Source of the DNA: Acanthopleura granulata
Taxonomy: Eukaryota; Mollusca; Polyplacophora; Chitonida; Chitonidae
DNA: 64,000 bases
Reading direction: 5' to 3'
Assembly: GCA_016165875.1 (NCBI GenBank)
Contig: JABBOT010000035.1
Coordinates: forward strand, 205,378-269,377
Shown here: one piece after another, positions 1 through 13,199 of the stretch
Layout: every line of letters starts with the position of its first letter
Position numbering within the stretch: position 1 is the stretch's first letter
Position numbers and translations under genes: made by a program
The notes under the pieces: generated by a model
Told to the model about the DNA's origin: nothing
The model's input: the letters and a program-made list of their open reading frames with translations, nothing else
The model's database searches: none

Positions 1-2998
1 TCTCGTGCTTTCTGTCCGCCCTCGCCTTCCTCGCTGTCATGCGTATTTCGCACCTGCGAATAAACTAGGTGCTAGCACAGTGAGATTATTTACAAGACAG
101 TTAGGAGAGAGGAGGGGAGCCTCTGGGGCGACTCAGACACCAAATTGAAAGACGAAAAGAGCCCTTGTCAGTTCAAGAGTGACAGGGCAATGTACAAGAA
201 TCAGAAAACCTCACAGAATAATAGATCATTTATGTTACGAAATCACTATAGACTTTATACAATCACGCTAACCTACTTAACTATATACATTTACTTTCAA
301 AATTACACAGATTTAGTCAGGCACAAGCAACTGGAGTGCAACAACAACATAAGCTCAGCTTACTAGTGGAAAAACACGTCCGTCCCGCTTGCTGACCAAC
401 CGCCGTTTTCGGCATTAATTCGCTACCAGGCACGGAATTATTCATTACCGGGAACAAATTAATCCATCGAATTAAAAAAGGCAGTCCTTCATTCCTCAAA
501 TAACGGATTTAAGGGAATATTTTTTGAGAATATTTAACCTCTGATTCCAAAATATATATTTCACTTACACTAGCACAGATTTGGAGCGACCATTTCGCCA
601 GTGAAATCTTCAGGGCCAAACCGTACACACATAATCTTACAGCGAACACCAGGAAGTTAAATTCCTGTCAAAGTTAAGCCACAGGTAACTGCGCTAGATC
701 ATAGTCAGTCAGCTATATTGTTCTCTTGTGAATGAGTCAGACAATCCTGTACATGTGACACTCAGGCCTGTTTGTGTCGTGAGAAATACACTGACACAAT
801 CCGACCCCAATCGCAGACGACTGTTTCGGCCTTTGAGGGGAAACGGGACGAAGTGCAATTAATGTAATTAACGTCCATACCAGGCTGCATCTGTTCGTTC
901 TTGTTCGATACATGAGATCCATGTACAAGCACTCAAACACGACAATCCGCCCACGACGCAGTTTGTCACAAGTTTGCGATTGGGACATAATTTTTAAAAA
1001 ATGGCGCCAGGTTGCACATTGAAGGGGCTCCTAGTTGCCCGTGTAGACGTTTGTACAGTCAAAGATTTGCTGAAGATGACTTGTCCGTATGTCACGAGTG
1101 GAAATGCTCGACAGTGACTTTTTTTTTGCCCCAGCCTGGCAGTTTACCCAGGCACTCCGATTTTCCTCCATCAGTTTCAAACTGACCGTCATCGTATACG
1201 TGAACAATCCTTGGGTATGTCGTTATATTACAATTAAACGGACAAATGAATATTATTTAGTGGTTAGCTGGTAGTGACGGGGCTTGTCCAGCAAAACGTT
1301 GGGACAAACACAGATCGAGGTCAGTCCCGGGATTACGAGGGAATTTCTGGGTTGTTTGCCTCCAAAATTCCTGACAGTAACCTTTCGACGATGCCATTTA
1401 TTAACCTTCTTTAAAGAGAACATGTGTAATTGGCTCGTGGGGAAGTTTGTCAGTAACTTGCCAAACATTAAGATAGGGTTCACACCAGGCATTTTTGTGT
1501 CCACCGATAAACTGACAGGGTTAGTATGAGGAAAACATCCTACGCATGGTAGTAAATAACTACCGAATAATTAAATAAATAACATCTAATATTTAATGCT
1601 TTCAGGGGGAATTCTTAAATTTATATTTGAGGAATTTATTGACAAATTTGCTGACAGCCTAAATGGGATTCGAGCACGTGTCCAGTAGTAATTCCTGGAG
1701 CTCACGCGCGTAAATTTATACCTATATCTACACATGCAAGCTTACACCGGGCTTTCGGTATATAGAGTACAAGGCTCTTAGATAGTTAAGAACTAGGTCA
1801 CTAAAGTATTATTATCGTGTTTAAACGCGTTAGTTGACACGAGATGTATCTCCGCTTAAAAATCCGAGTGAGCACGGGTGTGCAAACTTCACCAAAGGCA
1901 TCGCTAGCATGTTCATACCCCTTCATTGCTCATAAAAGATTCAGTTCTGGCTACTAACATTTGTGTTTCGTTACTGTTCATTGAAAAAGATTATAAAATT
2001 CTCTCTTGAATGTAAAAATCTATTCAAAGTTCTATGAATTCGTTGTTGATTTATCTTCGTTTAAAGTCTGGAGTATTGTGCTGCCGACTGAAGGCGCCCA
2101 TGCGTTTGAACTTATGAAGAAGTGACTAGTAAAAGAGCTGAGGGATGTCAGCTGCTTATAAGCCATGACATAAATGTTCTAAATCGTCTCTCAATGTAAA
2201 CACTGTTTTAATGTTATATGTTTTAATCATGACAAGCACATGGGTGAACAATACTGCGAAGTATTTACAGGCCATTGTGTTGTGGTGGGAGTAAGTTTCT
2301 TGATTATTTCATGTAATAAAGTGACATATATACTGTTGTAGTTGTAAACACAACCCTGGCAAATTACTACAGTCTCACGGGACAAGAGTGCGCCTCGCTT
2401 GCAACAATGACGTCACAGCCTAACCAGAATGACTCCCTTTCATGCTAACCGACTTAACACGGTCAAATATCGTAACAGCTATTAGAATAAACATGATATT
2501 GTGTAACCTTTTCGGTAAACTTAATTTGGAACATGCGTTGTCTTTCACATGAAATGTCTTTAAAGTCCGCGTACAGTTGATTTTGTCTTCTATCACTCGT
2601 ACTGAGCTGAGAAAATTTTACTTGCGTACTAAATTGCTTTAAATTGGAAAACTCAGCCTGTTTTGTTATATACATGTATATGTCCTCTAAAACAATATTT
2701 ACAGTACCTCTTTTTATTTGAAATGAGAATAAACAGTTTTTATGAAGGGTCATTTGATACTGAAAATTCTGATACAACAAGATCATTAAAATAAACAAAA
2801 AATGAGAAATGTGAGCATTAAAGAAGGAGTAGCGGTTGAAAAGTAATATAAATGTAATAAATAACAAATAATGAAGAGTGTAACGTCACATGTAACTACA
2901 TGTATTAGCGTGTAGGGTTCGGTTATTTAACAAAGCAAAAAGATCTGATCGCAACCGACTGTATTCAGTATCATTCTAACAATCAATCAGGCATACTT
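1..2998. other. Non-coding flank downstream of copy A
   Basis: No gene is recognised here. The part from about 980 to 1830 matches 29155-30070 downstream of gene B and contains a decayed SINE body near 1137-1205. The rest is AT-rich with only short chance open frames. A 134-codon minus frame at 2463-2867 has no recognisable motif and no partner beside gene B. Confidence 0.6.
980..1830. repeat. Segmental duplicate of 29155-30070
   Basis: Shared blocks run in order, for example CAATCCTTGGGTATGTCGT near 1206 and CAGTCCTTGGGTATGTCGT near 29350, and the CTTAGA...GTTAAGAACTA block near 1780 and 30020. The match extends the A/B duplication past the 3' ends of the genes. Confidence 0.65.
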
Positions 2999-3081
2999 CT
3001 AGGGCAATCTGGTGTTTTCGTACAGACGATTAGTGTCAAACTTCGGTGCTGCATTCGTCCTCAGTCTCTCATAGGTTGGGT
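2999..3081 (-). pseudogene. Copy A last coding exon
   Basis: The exon starts after the AG at 3082-3083 and ends in TAG at 2999-3001. It encodes DPTYERLRTNAAPKFDTNRL and then YENTRLP. YERL and YENT match gene B, and the stop comes five codons earlier than in gene B. Confidence 0.68.
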
Positions 3082-3355
3082 CTGACAATAGACACAATGA
3101 AACAGATGAGATACAGTGCTGATCCCAACACAGGCACGAAGTAGGATCCTCTCTCGAACGCCTTATCTATAGACTAAACAATCTAAAGCTATCAAAGTAA
3201 GCCAGGACGTTTTTTAGGTCACATTATGCAGAGAATCTTTACAGTACAGAACTCTGAGAAAAGACAAAAATTTGGACAACTATATTGATGTTGCATAAAT
3301 TTATCCAGTTTTCGCAGCAAGTACATTGTCCTGACTGTATCACCAATCCTAGTAC

Positions 3356-3414
3356 CTGTGGAGTCATTTGCCGTAGTTGTGAGGGAAGTGTTCTCATACT
3401 CAGCAATCGGGGCT
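3356..3414 (-). pseudogene. Copy A cytoplasmic exon 3 (YENT)
   Basis: This 59-base exon has an AG at 3415-3416 and a GTACTA donor at 3355. It reads APIAEYENTSLTTTANDST in the frame set by its neighbours and is the duplicate of gene B 32368-32426. Confidence 0.68.
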
Positions 3415-3758
3415 CTGGAAAGGTAAGATGGACATTTAGAATAATATTGTAATTTTAACTGTTGCAAAATCAAAGTGATGAAACTAAAGCATGATATGTG
3501 TTTTTCGAGTTCACATATTCCTTGCATCAATTGTTTCCAAGAGTCTGACCTCTTGGCCAAAAATGACCCTGAATACAACTAACTATACGTCAACAACGGT
3601 GAATGACGTCTGTCACAGAACATGTGGACAGGAAAAGCCTCGCAAGATTTCACTAGTAAACACAAATGAGTAATCATTTATGAGAAAGTGCATGGTTTTG
3701 ATTACTGTTACTGTAATGTTTAACAATAAATCAAACACCTATCATGACATTTACTCAC

Positions 3759-3822
3759 GAATTAACGTAGACCGGGTCCTCAGGGGAAGATGGTGACAGG
3801 CTTAGGGTTTGATAGACAGGCG
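3759..3822 (-). pseudogene. Copy A cytoplasmic exon 2 (YQTL, YVNS)
   Basis: This 64-base exon has an AG at 3823-3824 and a GTGAGT donor at 3758. It encodes APVYQTLSLSPSSPEDPVYV and then NS. Both tyrosines of the gene B twin are kept. Confidence 0.68.
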
Positions 3823-4509
3823 CTGAAAGCAAAATACAACGTATAGGTTATATACGTTTACCTTTCCAGACATCACATCAACATAAAAGACTACAGCACA
3901 GATAGTAAAACCAGAGCAGCAACAACTGTGTGATTGCTGGTAAATCGCCCCACGCTACCTGTGAAATCAGGCCTCTTGTCAATTTTCTTAAGGTAGGGTT
4001 TCATTCTAACTGTTCATGTAAGTGTTTAAGAAGTAACAGCTCACAAAAGCTCCTTGCACTATGGCCAAGTACAAACTATGACACGTCATTGGTCTAGGAT
4101 TACTCAGAGTGCTGCGTTGTCATCACAGTTAACGTATATATACACAATAACATGAAAACAGTGCAAAGGGAGCAGGTGTCGGGGATGTTTTGTCCACCAG
4201 CAGAATCCCTCATTATGCAGGAATACAATACAGACGTTAGTACAGACGTCACATCGCAAGAAGTCTTTAATATCAATATACGTTTTGTTGTCTCATCATT
4301 GGTTTATGATTCATGATATGGGGATGATCCTTGTACAGGATGGCCTGTTGTTTTCTCACTGAGACACGGTGTCATGATAGGTGTCATCCACGCACAGTGA
4401 AAAAATATAGTTCACGGTAAAATCTACACACTCTTTCTTCATAGAGATTCTGTTATGATTTGAAAAAAAACTTGGGGTCATAATAAAAGGATAGAAGTTC
4501 TAATCTTAC

Positions 4510-4556
4510 CAGCCATGATGGGATTCTCTGCCATTTCCTGATGGTTGGGTGGAACT
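4510..4556 (-). pseudogene. Copy A cytoplasmic exon 1
   Basis: This 47-base exon has an AG at 4557-4558 and a GTAAGA donor at 4509. It encodes VPPNHQEMAENPIMAG, matching gene B 33257-33300 in sequence and phase. Confidence 0.65.
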
Positions 4557-4688
4557 CTAAAACACATAAAATAAACTTGCTGAAGTAATTAACACGAGCT
4601 GTTACTAAGACTATTTTCTGTAATTACTACCTGGGTCAGGAGTAGTATAATACGTGGCCCAGAGGATCTCGGTGATTTTCTTATGGGA

Positions 4689-4850
4689 TTGCCGCTCGGA
4701 GTCTCACTACATAATAACTATGGGTTCCGTCTCTTTATACAGTGCGGCTCGTAGCCTCACTTCATAACAAAGAAGGGCTCCCTCCTTTCATGTATTGCGG
4801 CTGGTAACCTCATTAGATCATAAGTAAGGGTTTGTTCTATGTATGAAGTG
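4689..4850. repeat. Degenerate tandem repeat, about 53-bp unit
   Basis: Three diverged units, each built around GCGGCTCGTAGCCTCA...CATAA...GGGTTC, lie head to tail in a copy A intron. Confidence 0.5.
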
Positions 4851-5360
4851 AGGCTCAGTTGGGAATGTTCTGGAATGTTCTGAAGGCAAAAAAGTCTAGG
4901 TTAAGATGTGCTGTGCTTGTGGAAAGTACTGGAAAAAGAGTAAAAATCTGTAGGTGAGGTTGACTGAGTACGGTGGGAGGCTAGTCCCCCTATACAAGTT
5001 GTTTCTGTTCCCAGTGAAGAAACGTAGTAGAGTCTGGGTTGAAGTTATGAACAAACGGCAGGAAATCTCCTGTCGTAATAAAAAGAAAAACCATAAAAAA
5101 ATTGGGAATCCCCTTCTGGGCTGCTGTGGTGTATGTATGTGCGAAGGTTGTAGGGAGTTCTGGAAAAAATGGCTGTCGGTTCGCAGTGAGAATAAAAATA
5201 AAATAAAAGAAAACGACCTAGAATAGTCGATATAGGAATATAAGCGCCTGTGTGTGTGGGTAATGAGTTATTGCTATGTTTGCAGCTAAGTCAAGCATAC
5301 ACGCGTTGGTAGAGTAGGGCTTAAGACTTGTGGTACATATAGATTTTGATACACACCCAC

Positions 5361-5428
5361 ACACACACATTTATATATATATATATACATATATATATAC
5401 ACACACATAGATAGATAGATAAAGTGAC
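5361..5428. repeat. Microsatellite (CA, TA and GATA)
   Basis: CACACA, then TATATA, then ACACACAT and TAGATAGA runs. Open frames across this stretch are artefacts. Confidence 0.85.
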
Positions 5429-5865
5429 AGACAGGTACAAGCTGAGTCTGGGTTTCCTTTGTGTTCTGTTTTGTGTGTTCTGAACGTCGTCAAAGCGTAA
5501 ACCGGCACAAGCTTGAAGCTCACCCGTCGGGGAGATCTTTCTGTAGTTGTCAAGTCTGTGATCGCCAGTTCAAGCGGATGTCAGACATGAAATGACATCG
5601 TTGAATGCAGCGCGAAGACCGTGACATGGGAGAACGGACAGGTATTTTTTTTAACACTGTCATTATCATATACCATACACCCACAGCATGTCGTGTTTTT
5701 TAGCGAGAGGCGTAATGTTATATCGTACATTGTAAATAAGGGGAGTGTTCTTTGTATGTTGCGTACATCATAAGCTGATAGTCCATCATACGCATGGAGG
5801 GAGCACATGATAGGTACACGTATATATAAGTACATTTAGGAATATAGCTAAGTATATATAAGCAC

Positions 5866-6030
<165 letters not shown>

Positions 6031-6174
6031 TACATCAGAAAAGATTTACATACATCCCCTAGCCCCAGGTAAAACCCCACCCTGCAACATGAGACACTTT
6101 ATTATACGTGGACATCAAAATAATAAGCACATTTACTTACATGCATATGAAGCGCTTGTAATAAACAAACTTAC

Positions 6175-6199
6175 TCTATTTCTCTCGATGAGGGGTTTC
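6175..6199 (-). pseudogene. Copy A small juxtamembrane exon
   Basis: This 25-base exon lies between an AG at 6200-6201 and a GTAAGT donor at 6174. It takes the frame from phase 1 to phase 2, exactly as needed to join the membrane exon to the next tail exon, and would encode GNPSSREIE. No match was found in gene B. Confidence 0.5.
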
Positions 6200-6831
6200 C
6201 TGGAACAATAAAAGCGGAAGTGTCAGTGTTACATTTGTGGACAGCATAAGATCGACCATGAACATTTTATGTACAGGTCTATCATTTCTAGAGTTATTTG
6301 AGATTTTTCATTCTTTGTAAACAAAAATTACACTTGAATTAACGGCACAAGGCTGACTCACATCCCCAATGATGTTTTCAAAACTTTGTCAATAACACTT
6401 AGCTCATGCTTTCAAAACAGCAAGGCTCATGCCGCAATTTCACTGGTGTCCAAACCATAAATTCTAAATCCTTAAAAAACACATTTATTTGGGAAAACAT
6501 TATTTTCAAAACGTTTTGATTATGGCTCACTATTTGGGTTGTAATGTTTCAGTGTCAGGGAAATCAGAGGACGGTAAGAAGAATACCACAAAACACATTA
6601 GTGTGAAACACAGATATTAAGATGCACAGAAAGCAACAACCACAAATCGTGCAATTTACTTCAGATCAAGAGAGAATAACCCAGGATTCAGAAAGATAAC
6701 TGACATCACTGGTATAACTAAAATTTTTATTTGCAAGGGTTTTTGCTTCTCTTTGTACTTCTGTTTGTACGTGTGTGTTTTAGATGAACATGGCTTTTGT
6801 AATTAATACGGCTTTTCAATAATTTTTTTAC

Positions 6832-6957
6832 CTCTCTTTCTTCAGAGAAGGATTACTTCGCAAGCTAGGGCAACTCCGAGCAGAACTATACCTCCGGAAA
6901 TACCGCCTGCCAGAGGGGCGGACAAGGGAATGGAATTACTCTTCTGGTCATCAGTAA
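6832..6957 (-). pseudogene. Copy A transmembrane exon with in-frame stop
   Basis: This 126-base phase 1-1 exon (AG at 6958-6959, GTAAAA donor at 6831) encodes a stalk and a helix (GGISGGIVLLGVALACEVIL), then TGA at 6842-6844, then RKR. Gene B has Arg codons here, so the stop fits a CGA-to-TGA change. Without the stop the frame runs into the tail exons. Confidence 0.72.
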
Positions 6958-7424
6958 CTGTTAAACACGAGTTTATATAGCCTTCCGATTAAGGTTGTAA
7001 TATACACTTTTCCTTTTATATATGACGACACGCTTAGGTACATTCTTATACCCAATCTTAAGATCTTAGATGACAATAAGACCGCTTGTCCTTCACCAGC
7101 ATGGTTTGCATATCAGTACGTCATAAATGCATGGGAAAGTCAGGCAATAATTTGCCAAAGGTCGATGGTGTGAAGCCCATCACTTCTGTCCACCCATAAC
7201 AATGACGGCTATCATATAAGTGTAAAATTTTAGAGTTTACAGAGTTTAACAAAGAATAGCAAAATAAATAACGTCCATTTGGAAAAACTCATGGTACCGG
7301 CCAAGCGATTGGTTGGCACCTAATTTCGTCAATTTATCTTCCTCTTTTTGTATTCTCTTTCTCTTATTGATATCTCTTCCAATGTTGTTTATCTCTGATT
7401 ATGTCATACTTTTCACACTGACAG

Positions 7425-7590
7425 CTCCTCTCTGGTCGTACGTGGGAAGGCCTGCCAACAACCGGCGGTTGGTCGCAGGTTTCCTGTAGAGTCTGCTCGG
7501 TTTCCTTCCACCATAATGCTGTTTGCCGTCTTATGGGTGAAGTAATCTTGAGTGCGGCGTAAAACACCAATTAACAATATCAATAAAAAA
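7425..7590 (+). repeat. tRNA-type SINE, 5'-truncated
   Basis: The body and tail match the full SINE at 60697-60965: TCGTACGTGGGAAGG, then CCACCATAATGCTG, then TTGAGTGCGGCGTAAAACAC and an A/T-rich tail. Confidence 0.75.
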
Positions 7591-7899
7591 TATATATACT
7601 GACAGCAATCTCACCACTACCGATAGAACAGGTTTCCAGAATTTTCTCAACAAATTGTACAAAATTTTCATACATGAATACAGTATATAGTTTTACTAGC
7701 AGAAGTTCTCCATACCATAACATCTTTCTCTCACAACTATCTGCAAGTTGCATGTCGTCTTTAAATTTCTCTGCATGTGTTGATTTCTTTGTGCTTGATC
7801 TGCTACAGAAAGCTCGTGCTTACCTGTTACCCCACATCGAATTCAAGTGTGTATATTTTCTGTTCACGTGTTTACATGCTACACCAACCTCATATTTAC

Positions 7900-8189
7900 C
7901 TTTAAGTGTACAATTTGTCTCTACCGTGTCACTTTTGTTCCACCTGTTCATACCATACACCCTGAAGCTGTAGTTTGTCCCCTCCTCGAGATCCTCCACC
8001 ACGTGGCCTTACAACCACACCCTCTCCTGGGTCTGTTATCTCACCAGGTAATTCAACCCAACCACCGCCCTTCTGTCTGTACTGCAGTTTAAGTCTGTGT
8101 GGAACCGCCATCGAAACACGAAATCCACGTCACATTGGCATCATGGTTTTTACAAAGGACGGATGTCAAAGAAGGTGGACATGGTCGAT
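7900..8189 (-). pseudogene. Copy A FN3 exon, frame broken (duplicate of 34645-34935)
   Basis: The boundaries (AG at 8190-8191, GTAAAT donor at 7899) match gene B, but the length is 290 bases, so the frame is lost. The first half reads LKLQYRQKGGGWVELPGE in one frame and the second half DLEEGTNYSFRVYGMN in another. No single frame crosses the exon. Confidence 0.75.
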
Positions 8190-9073
8190 CTGAAATATAG
8201 GACAATGGATAAGTATACTGATTTCAGTCGTGTTTTGTGCATTGGGTGTTTCCTCCACTTGTGTACTTAAACTACACATGAGACTTTGTTTTCCGTAATT
8301 AATCATAAACGTACGAAAGTATGAGCGGGTAGCAGAAATTCTAATAGGTCTTAAACAGTTCTCCGGCGGATTAAAAATGATTACAAAGCAAGGCAGGAGT
8401 GAATGGAGCATTTGGGAAAGGAAATGTCATAATAAAGCTCTTATAATATTACAAAATATACACAACATATCTGAAATACTTACCGCGTAACAACTTTTGT
8501 TAGCGACTTTGCTAATGTTGTAAATTATTCTGGGTGGCAGTGCTTGTATACTAGTCAGGTATTCAAACACATGTACATCGGCTTCAGTTACTGGATCGAC
8601 GTAAATATTTCATATTATTCAAAAATTTGACTTCAGCATGCAACGTCTTTGTTAATATGGTGATTTGGAATGTAATTATACACCCGGATATAAATATATG
8701 GTGTCTCAAAAGTAACACATAGGTTGAACTTTCTGATTAAAAAATCTGAATTTTATACGCTGACATTTGGCAGCCAAGTTTCACTCTGAGAGAGTGAGAA
8801 TGCCAGTAATCATAAACCGCGAAATCTCATTCAGCCATGACACCAGATCACACGCGGATGCACATTGGAGACATCAGCATGTTGTCACAAACATGTTCTC
8901 ACAACTCGTTTTCTCTTCGACACAGTACAGCATTCACTTATTGCACCATTGTTTCTGTTTGTTTTTCACTTACACTACGCTTTGTCAGGTTTATCGGTAG
9001 AGGAAATGATGAGATGTACACTCTCGGGAAATTCCATAAATCTCAAGCAGGGACAGTAAGAAGAATATATTAC

Positions 9074-9427
9074 CTATTAAGTTCAAGGACACGGTGAACT
9101 CAGAAGACCCCATGTCATTTTCAGCCAGAAATGTGTAATCCCCAAAGTCATCACGATTAACGTCCGAGATTTCTAGTTCCGCCACGTGACAAGAAAGAGG
9201 AACTTTGGTGTCATAAAACAGAAATTTGTGCACAGCTTCCTTCACGTGACGTCTGTATTTACTCCCCGTTGTGTTAGAGACAGCTAGTCTTTCAGCTGTG
9301 CCATTGGTCAGTTTGTGCCACGTGAGGTTCACATAGGGAGGTTGAGACACAAACTTAATCATCAGTTTGACACTTTCACCGAGGGCTGCTGCTTGTTGGT
9401 TGATTTGGTTGGGAAACTGTGGTCGGG
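9074..9427 (-). pseudogene. Copy A Ig exon without cysteines (duplicate of 37191-37544)
   Basis: This 354-base phase 1-1 exon has an AG at 9428-9429 and a donor at 9073. It is open and close to its gene B twin: VNLTWHKLTNG, then VNRDDFGDYTFLAEND. Both canonical disulphide positions are non-cysteine, as in gene B, although an extra cysteine appears in PLSCHVAE. Confidence 0.8.
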
Positions 9428-9814
9428 CTGGGAAAAGAATACGGACAGGTATAACGTATGCTTGTACGATGCTGCACCAGTGTACATGTAGGTTAATGTA
9501 CTCCAAAATGTATGCGAATGTAACAGCAGATATCCATGGTTTACAATGGTCAGTTTTGTGTTAGATTGCGATATTTACTGTGACGTGTTTATTATTTAAG
9601 CACATATAATTACGTTACTGAAATTCATAGTAAACGTTTCCATTTTCATAAAAACGGTGTAGTTTTGTAATCACAAAAATGCTTATTGGAATTTTAGAAT
9701 CAATACGAAGCATATTTCAGGTACAGTGGAAAAACGGTGAGTAACCGAGACGTCAAATGCAGCTATGGGATGGAGTCACAGGCTATATTTAATAAGTCAT
9801 CTAAAACGCCTTAC

Positions 9815-10095
9815 CTCGAACATTCACATCAAGTTGCCCCCCCCCCCCCCAACGAATCCGAACCCGTTACTGGCTCCACACCGGTATACACCCTGATCTC
9901 CGAACGTCACCTGACTGATGGACAGGGATTTCCCACAGCTGTGGTTTGTCAGTGGTACAGGATGGTCTCCAATGCTACGACTCCAGACAGAGTAAGTGTA
10001 GTTTTGAGGTACAGCTTCAGCACGACATTCCAGCTGTAGCGGGTTTCCTTCTGTGACGTTTCCTGATGCCAGAACCACGGACACAATCGGGGGAT
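9815..10095 (-). pseudogene. Copy A Ig exon, frameshifted (duplicate of 41561-41839)
   Basis: The exon lies between an AG at 10096-10097 and a GTAAGG donor at 9814. It is 281 bases long, against 279 in gene B. LQLECRAEAV and FGDQGVYRCGASNGFG are intact, then a run of 14 C at 9837-9850 (plus strand) shifts the frame and leads to a stop at 9824-9826. Homopolymers are also where sequencing errors fall, so the lesion needs read support. Confidence 0.78.
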
Positions 10096-11799
10096 CTTTG
10101 GAAACATAGCCGGAAGAGATGTGGAATTCGCAGTGACAACTGTAGTATGGGCATTATATTAAGGTATAATTGGAAGATTGTTTAAAGGCTTGACTGTATA
10201 AGTTACTGTATTTGACCTAAAATTTCGTCCAAATCAGCAATTTTGTCTGATTCAGAGAGATCTAATGAGAATGATATTTCGAGGTTTGTTCCGAAGGTAG
10301 GACGATATCCTACTAGGAAAACAAATGAAATTTCAGCATCAAGAAAGTAACATTTTCAAATCCTTACCTGTATATACAATGCACTGTTTGGGTCAACCTT
10401 TCCGGTCAAATAGATTTGTTAGCATTTAACGCGGAACTTTGTCAGCATGTTTTCTCTTCTACAATGTACAACTGAATTCAACTTTATGGTTGGCAATAAT
10501 CGGAATGCCAGGAAACCACCACAAATTTCTTGGCATAAAACTCGCTAACTTAAAAGCGCAAAAAGGCCAACAAGGGTTGAATTTGTGGCCGTAGCATATT
10601 CAAACAAATTTAAGCCTATTTGTCATACTTGACGAGATCAGCGACTTAGCCTACAGAAACGGTGAGGGAAACGCGTGAATGAATGTGTTATATATATAAT
10701 GTGCATATACATTGTGATTACCATTCAGAGAAAATTCTACTTATTTGATTGGTTGAAATGGCCAACATACAAGGCCCAGTGTGACCAAACATGGTGGCAC
10801 GATAAAAACCTCGTTGACATAGCCAGAGCCGTTCTGCCTTGTCATCCAAATCGATGCCCCCCGTTTACTTCGAAATCACCAGAAATATATCCATCGCCCC
10901 CTCCTAGCTGTTATACCATCTTCTCCGCTCTAACTTATTGTCACCAATGTTTTTGCCGTTCTGCGACATGACATGTCATTAACGACACGATAACTTAAAC
11001 GTTTAATAACTGTACAACAGGCCTACAATCAGTGAACATTAATCGTATTAGAAATAATAGTGTCGCAGAGTTTTGACTTTATCCGAACGGACCAAGATTA
11101 AACTATATTTCAAATTTGTATGACATTGACAGAGTAGACAAGGGGAGATAACTGTTCGAGGAGTGGGCACCAGGTTTTCTGGCTGACGTCCAAACAGGCT
11201 CTTCATGAGGGTAAATTCGTTATATGGCGACCTCCCCCGGGTATAAAAATAAATATTTGTCTTTGAACTAAGCTAAATATCAACCATTATACTCTCAGAA
11301 GGCCCACATATAAGCCTAGCCTATAATACTGTCAGCTAGAGTGTAACTTTACCGCCAGCAAGAAGATGTAAACACACGTAGCTCTATTTCTTTATTTAAA
11401 ATTTGTACCAATAAGTACATGTACGTGGGTGTGCCCTCGTCTGTGGGGATCTTGCATCCAAGAGATTTGTGGAAAACGATGCAATACATGTGCAAGATTA
11501 AAGCTGCCTTTTCTCAGGCGTTTAAAAATCGGCGAAACATCTAATTCTTAACTGTAGTTTGGCGACGTGCAATTTTACACATACTGACATACCCTAACTG
11601 GGTAATGTTTTAGTCACTTTGTTATGTTTGAAGATTTAGGTTCGGAAAAGTTAAGCGTTTTGTGATATTAAAGATCCACAAGACGTGTGTATTTTGTCAA
11701 CTACACCATTTTGGTGTAATAATAATATAATGTAAGAAATTGGAGAATTGGAATTTATGATGATCATCATGAATAAATTGAGTACACAAGTACACTCAC
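10096..11799. other. Copy A intron, nothing recognised
   Basis: This is AT-rich intron between two Ig exons. The 98-codon plus frame at 10675-10971 shows no domain and crosses repeats. Similar blocks occur in the matching gene B intron (41.9-42.7 kb), for example the GTGGGTGTGCCCTCGTC stretch near 11425 and its match near 42408. Confidence 0.55.
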
Positions 11800-12066
11800 A
11801 GTAAACAGTGACATTGACTGTCCGCTCTACTCCTCTCGTCACATTGTTATTAGCTGTCACGGTGTAGACTCCAGAGTCACTCCTGCTGATATTGCTGAAC
11901 CTCACCACGGACTTGTATCTGTGATTTGTCAGACTCCTCGTAGACTGAGCTCCGCGACTCCTGTTTATCCTCGGCTCGGGCTTAGCCCAGATAGTACAGG
12001 AGAGCTCAACTGTGACATTCTCGACGAAAATGTACGACGATGTACAGCTGGTAAACAAGGGTCCGT
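11800..12066 (-). pseudogene. Copy A Ig exon (duplicate of 42786-43052)
   Basis: This 267-base phase 1-1 exon has an AG at 12067-12068 and a GTGAGT donor at 11799. It is open throughout. First cysteine VELSCTIW and SDSGVYTVTA match gene B, but the core tryptophan is Arg (RINRSRG against RISWSRG), which would weaken the fold. Confidence 0.78.
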
Positions 12067-13199
12067 CTGAAATCAAAAATTGATGAAAACTTGGTGCAAA
12101 GATATCTCTAATGCATGGAAATATTTGATAATGCAGAAGGGGGATGAATGGCACAGGGAGGAAAACGTACAGTCTGTTGCTATGTCCTAACCCTTACAAT
12201 GTTATTATGTTCTTTTTCGCCTGTGCAAAAATTGCATCAACATCCAAAACACAAGTAAATGTTGTGATAGCCTAAGTTTGTTTCACCTGTCGCTGTCAGT
12301 GGTATCCATGTATACCTTTCATTTATGCGTCTAAATATCGGCAAACGAAAACGGGGGAATTAACATAGTCATCTAGCGTTTGCATGGAAAACGTATATTT
12401 GAGAAAAAAAGAAGGTTGCACAGTTGTAATTTCATGCGTTAGATGACGTATTGGAGCAGAAGACTTACCTACGGTACAGTTATATCTGAGTATGTCTATG
12501 TGCTCTAGGAGAACTCGAAAAAAACAAAGGGAACATACCTCGGCATGCTCCGAGAAAGGCGAAAGAGGATAGAAATAAATTGTTCACAACCGGTCTTATA
12601 ACAAGGAAATGTGTTTCAGGCATTGGAAAAACGCTGCGAAAAACATATGTATTAGGTTGGAATAGTATGTGAAATTTACTGATTTATGTCCACTTGAAAT
12701 AGTCTTACAAAATACAAGTAATGATCAATAAAATCAATGATGAATAGAAATCACAGAACAGACAAACACCATATGTATGTGTGCATCTTGTCAAGCCTGG
12801 CAACTGTTGTGGCATACACAAGATGAGCAGATAAGGGTAGATAAGTCATGTCAAAATATAAATAACCAATTCACTGTTGTCCAAGTCATACAAGATTTCT
12901 GCATTATTTGCGGACATTTAAACAACACATTCTGGTTACAGAAGTTGAAAGCCTTCATCCCCCGTTATTTTTGTGCTGGAAATTTTTCAGCCATATCGAG
13001 AGAACATGTTTTGAACAATTAATCAGTACATGGTTTTCAAGAAGAAAATGTGAACATACAAAGAAAATGAAAAGGACAGACGTGTTTTAATCCAGGTAAA
13101 ACAACTAAACCTCGGTTGAAAGTTGAAAACCACAATAATTTTTAAAATTCTAATATATATATACTAGAAATACGTATGTGTAATGTAAAGGAATTATAT
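12067..13199. other. Upstream flank of copy A, nothing recognised
   Basis: The first 300 bases still match DNA upstream of the gene B exon at 43052 (12175-12330 against 43165-43310). After that the similarity ends and no further Ig exon is present, which marks the end of the duplicated block before the LINE. Confidence 0.55.

Noticed and set aside
2463..2867. 134-codon minus frame downstream of copy A
   Set aside because: No recognisable features, AT-rich, and not kept downstream of gene B.
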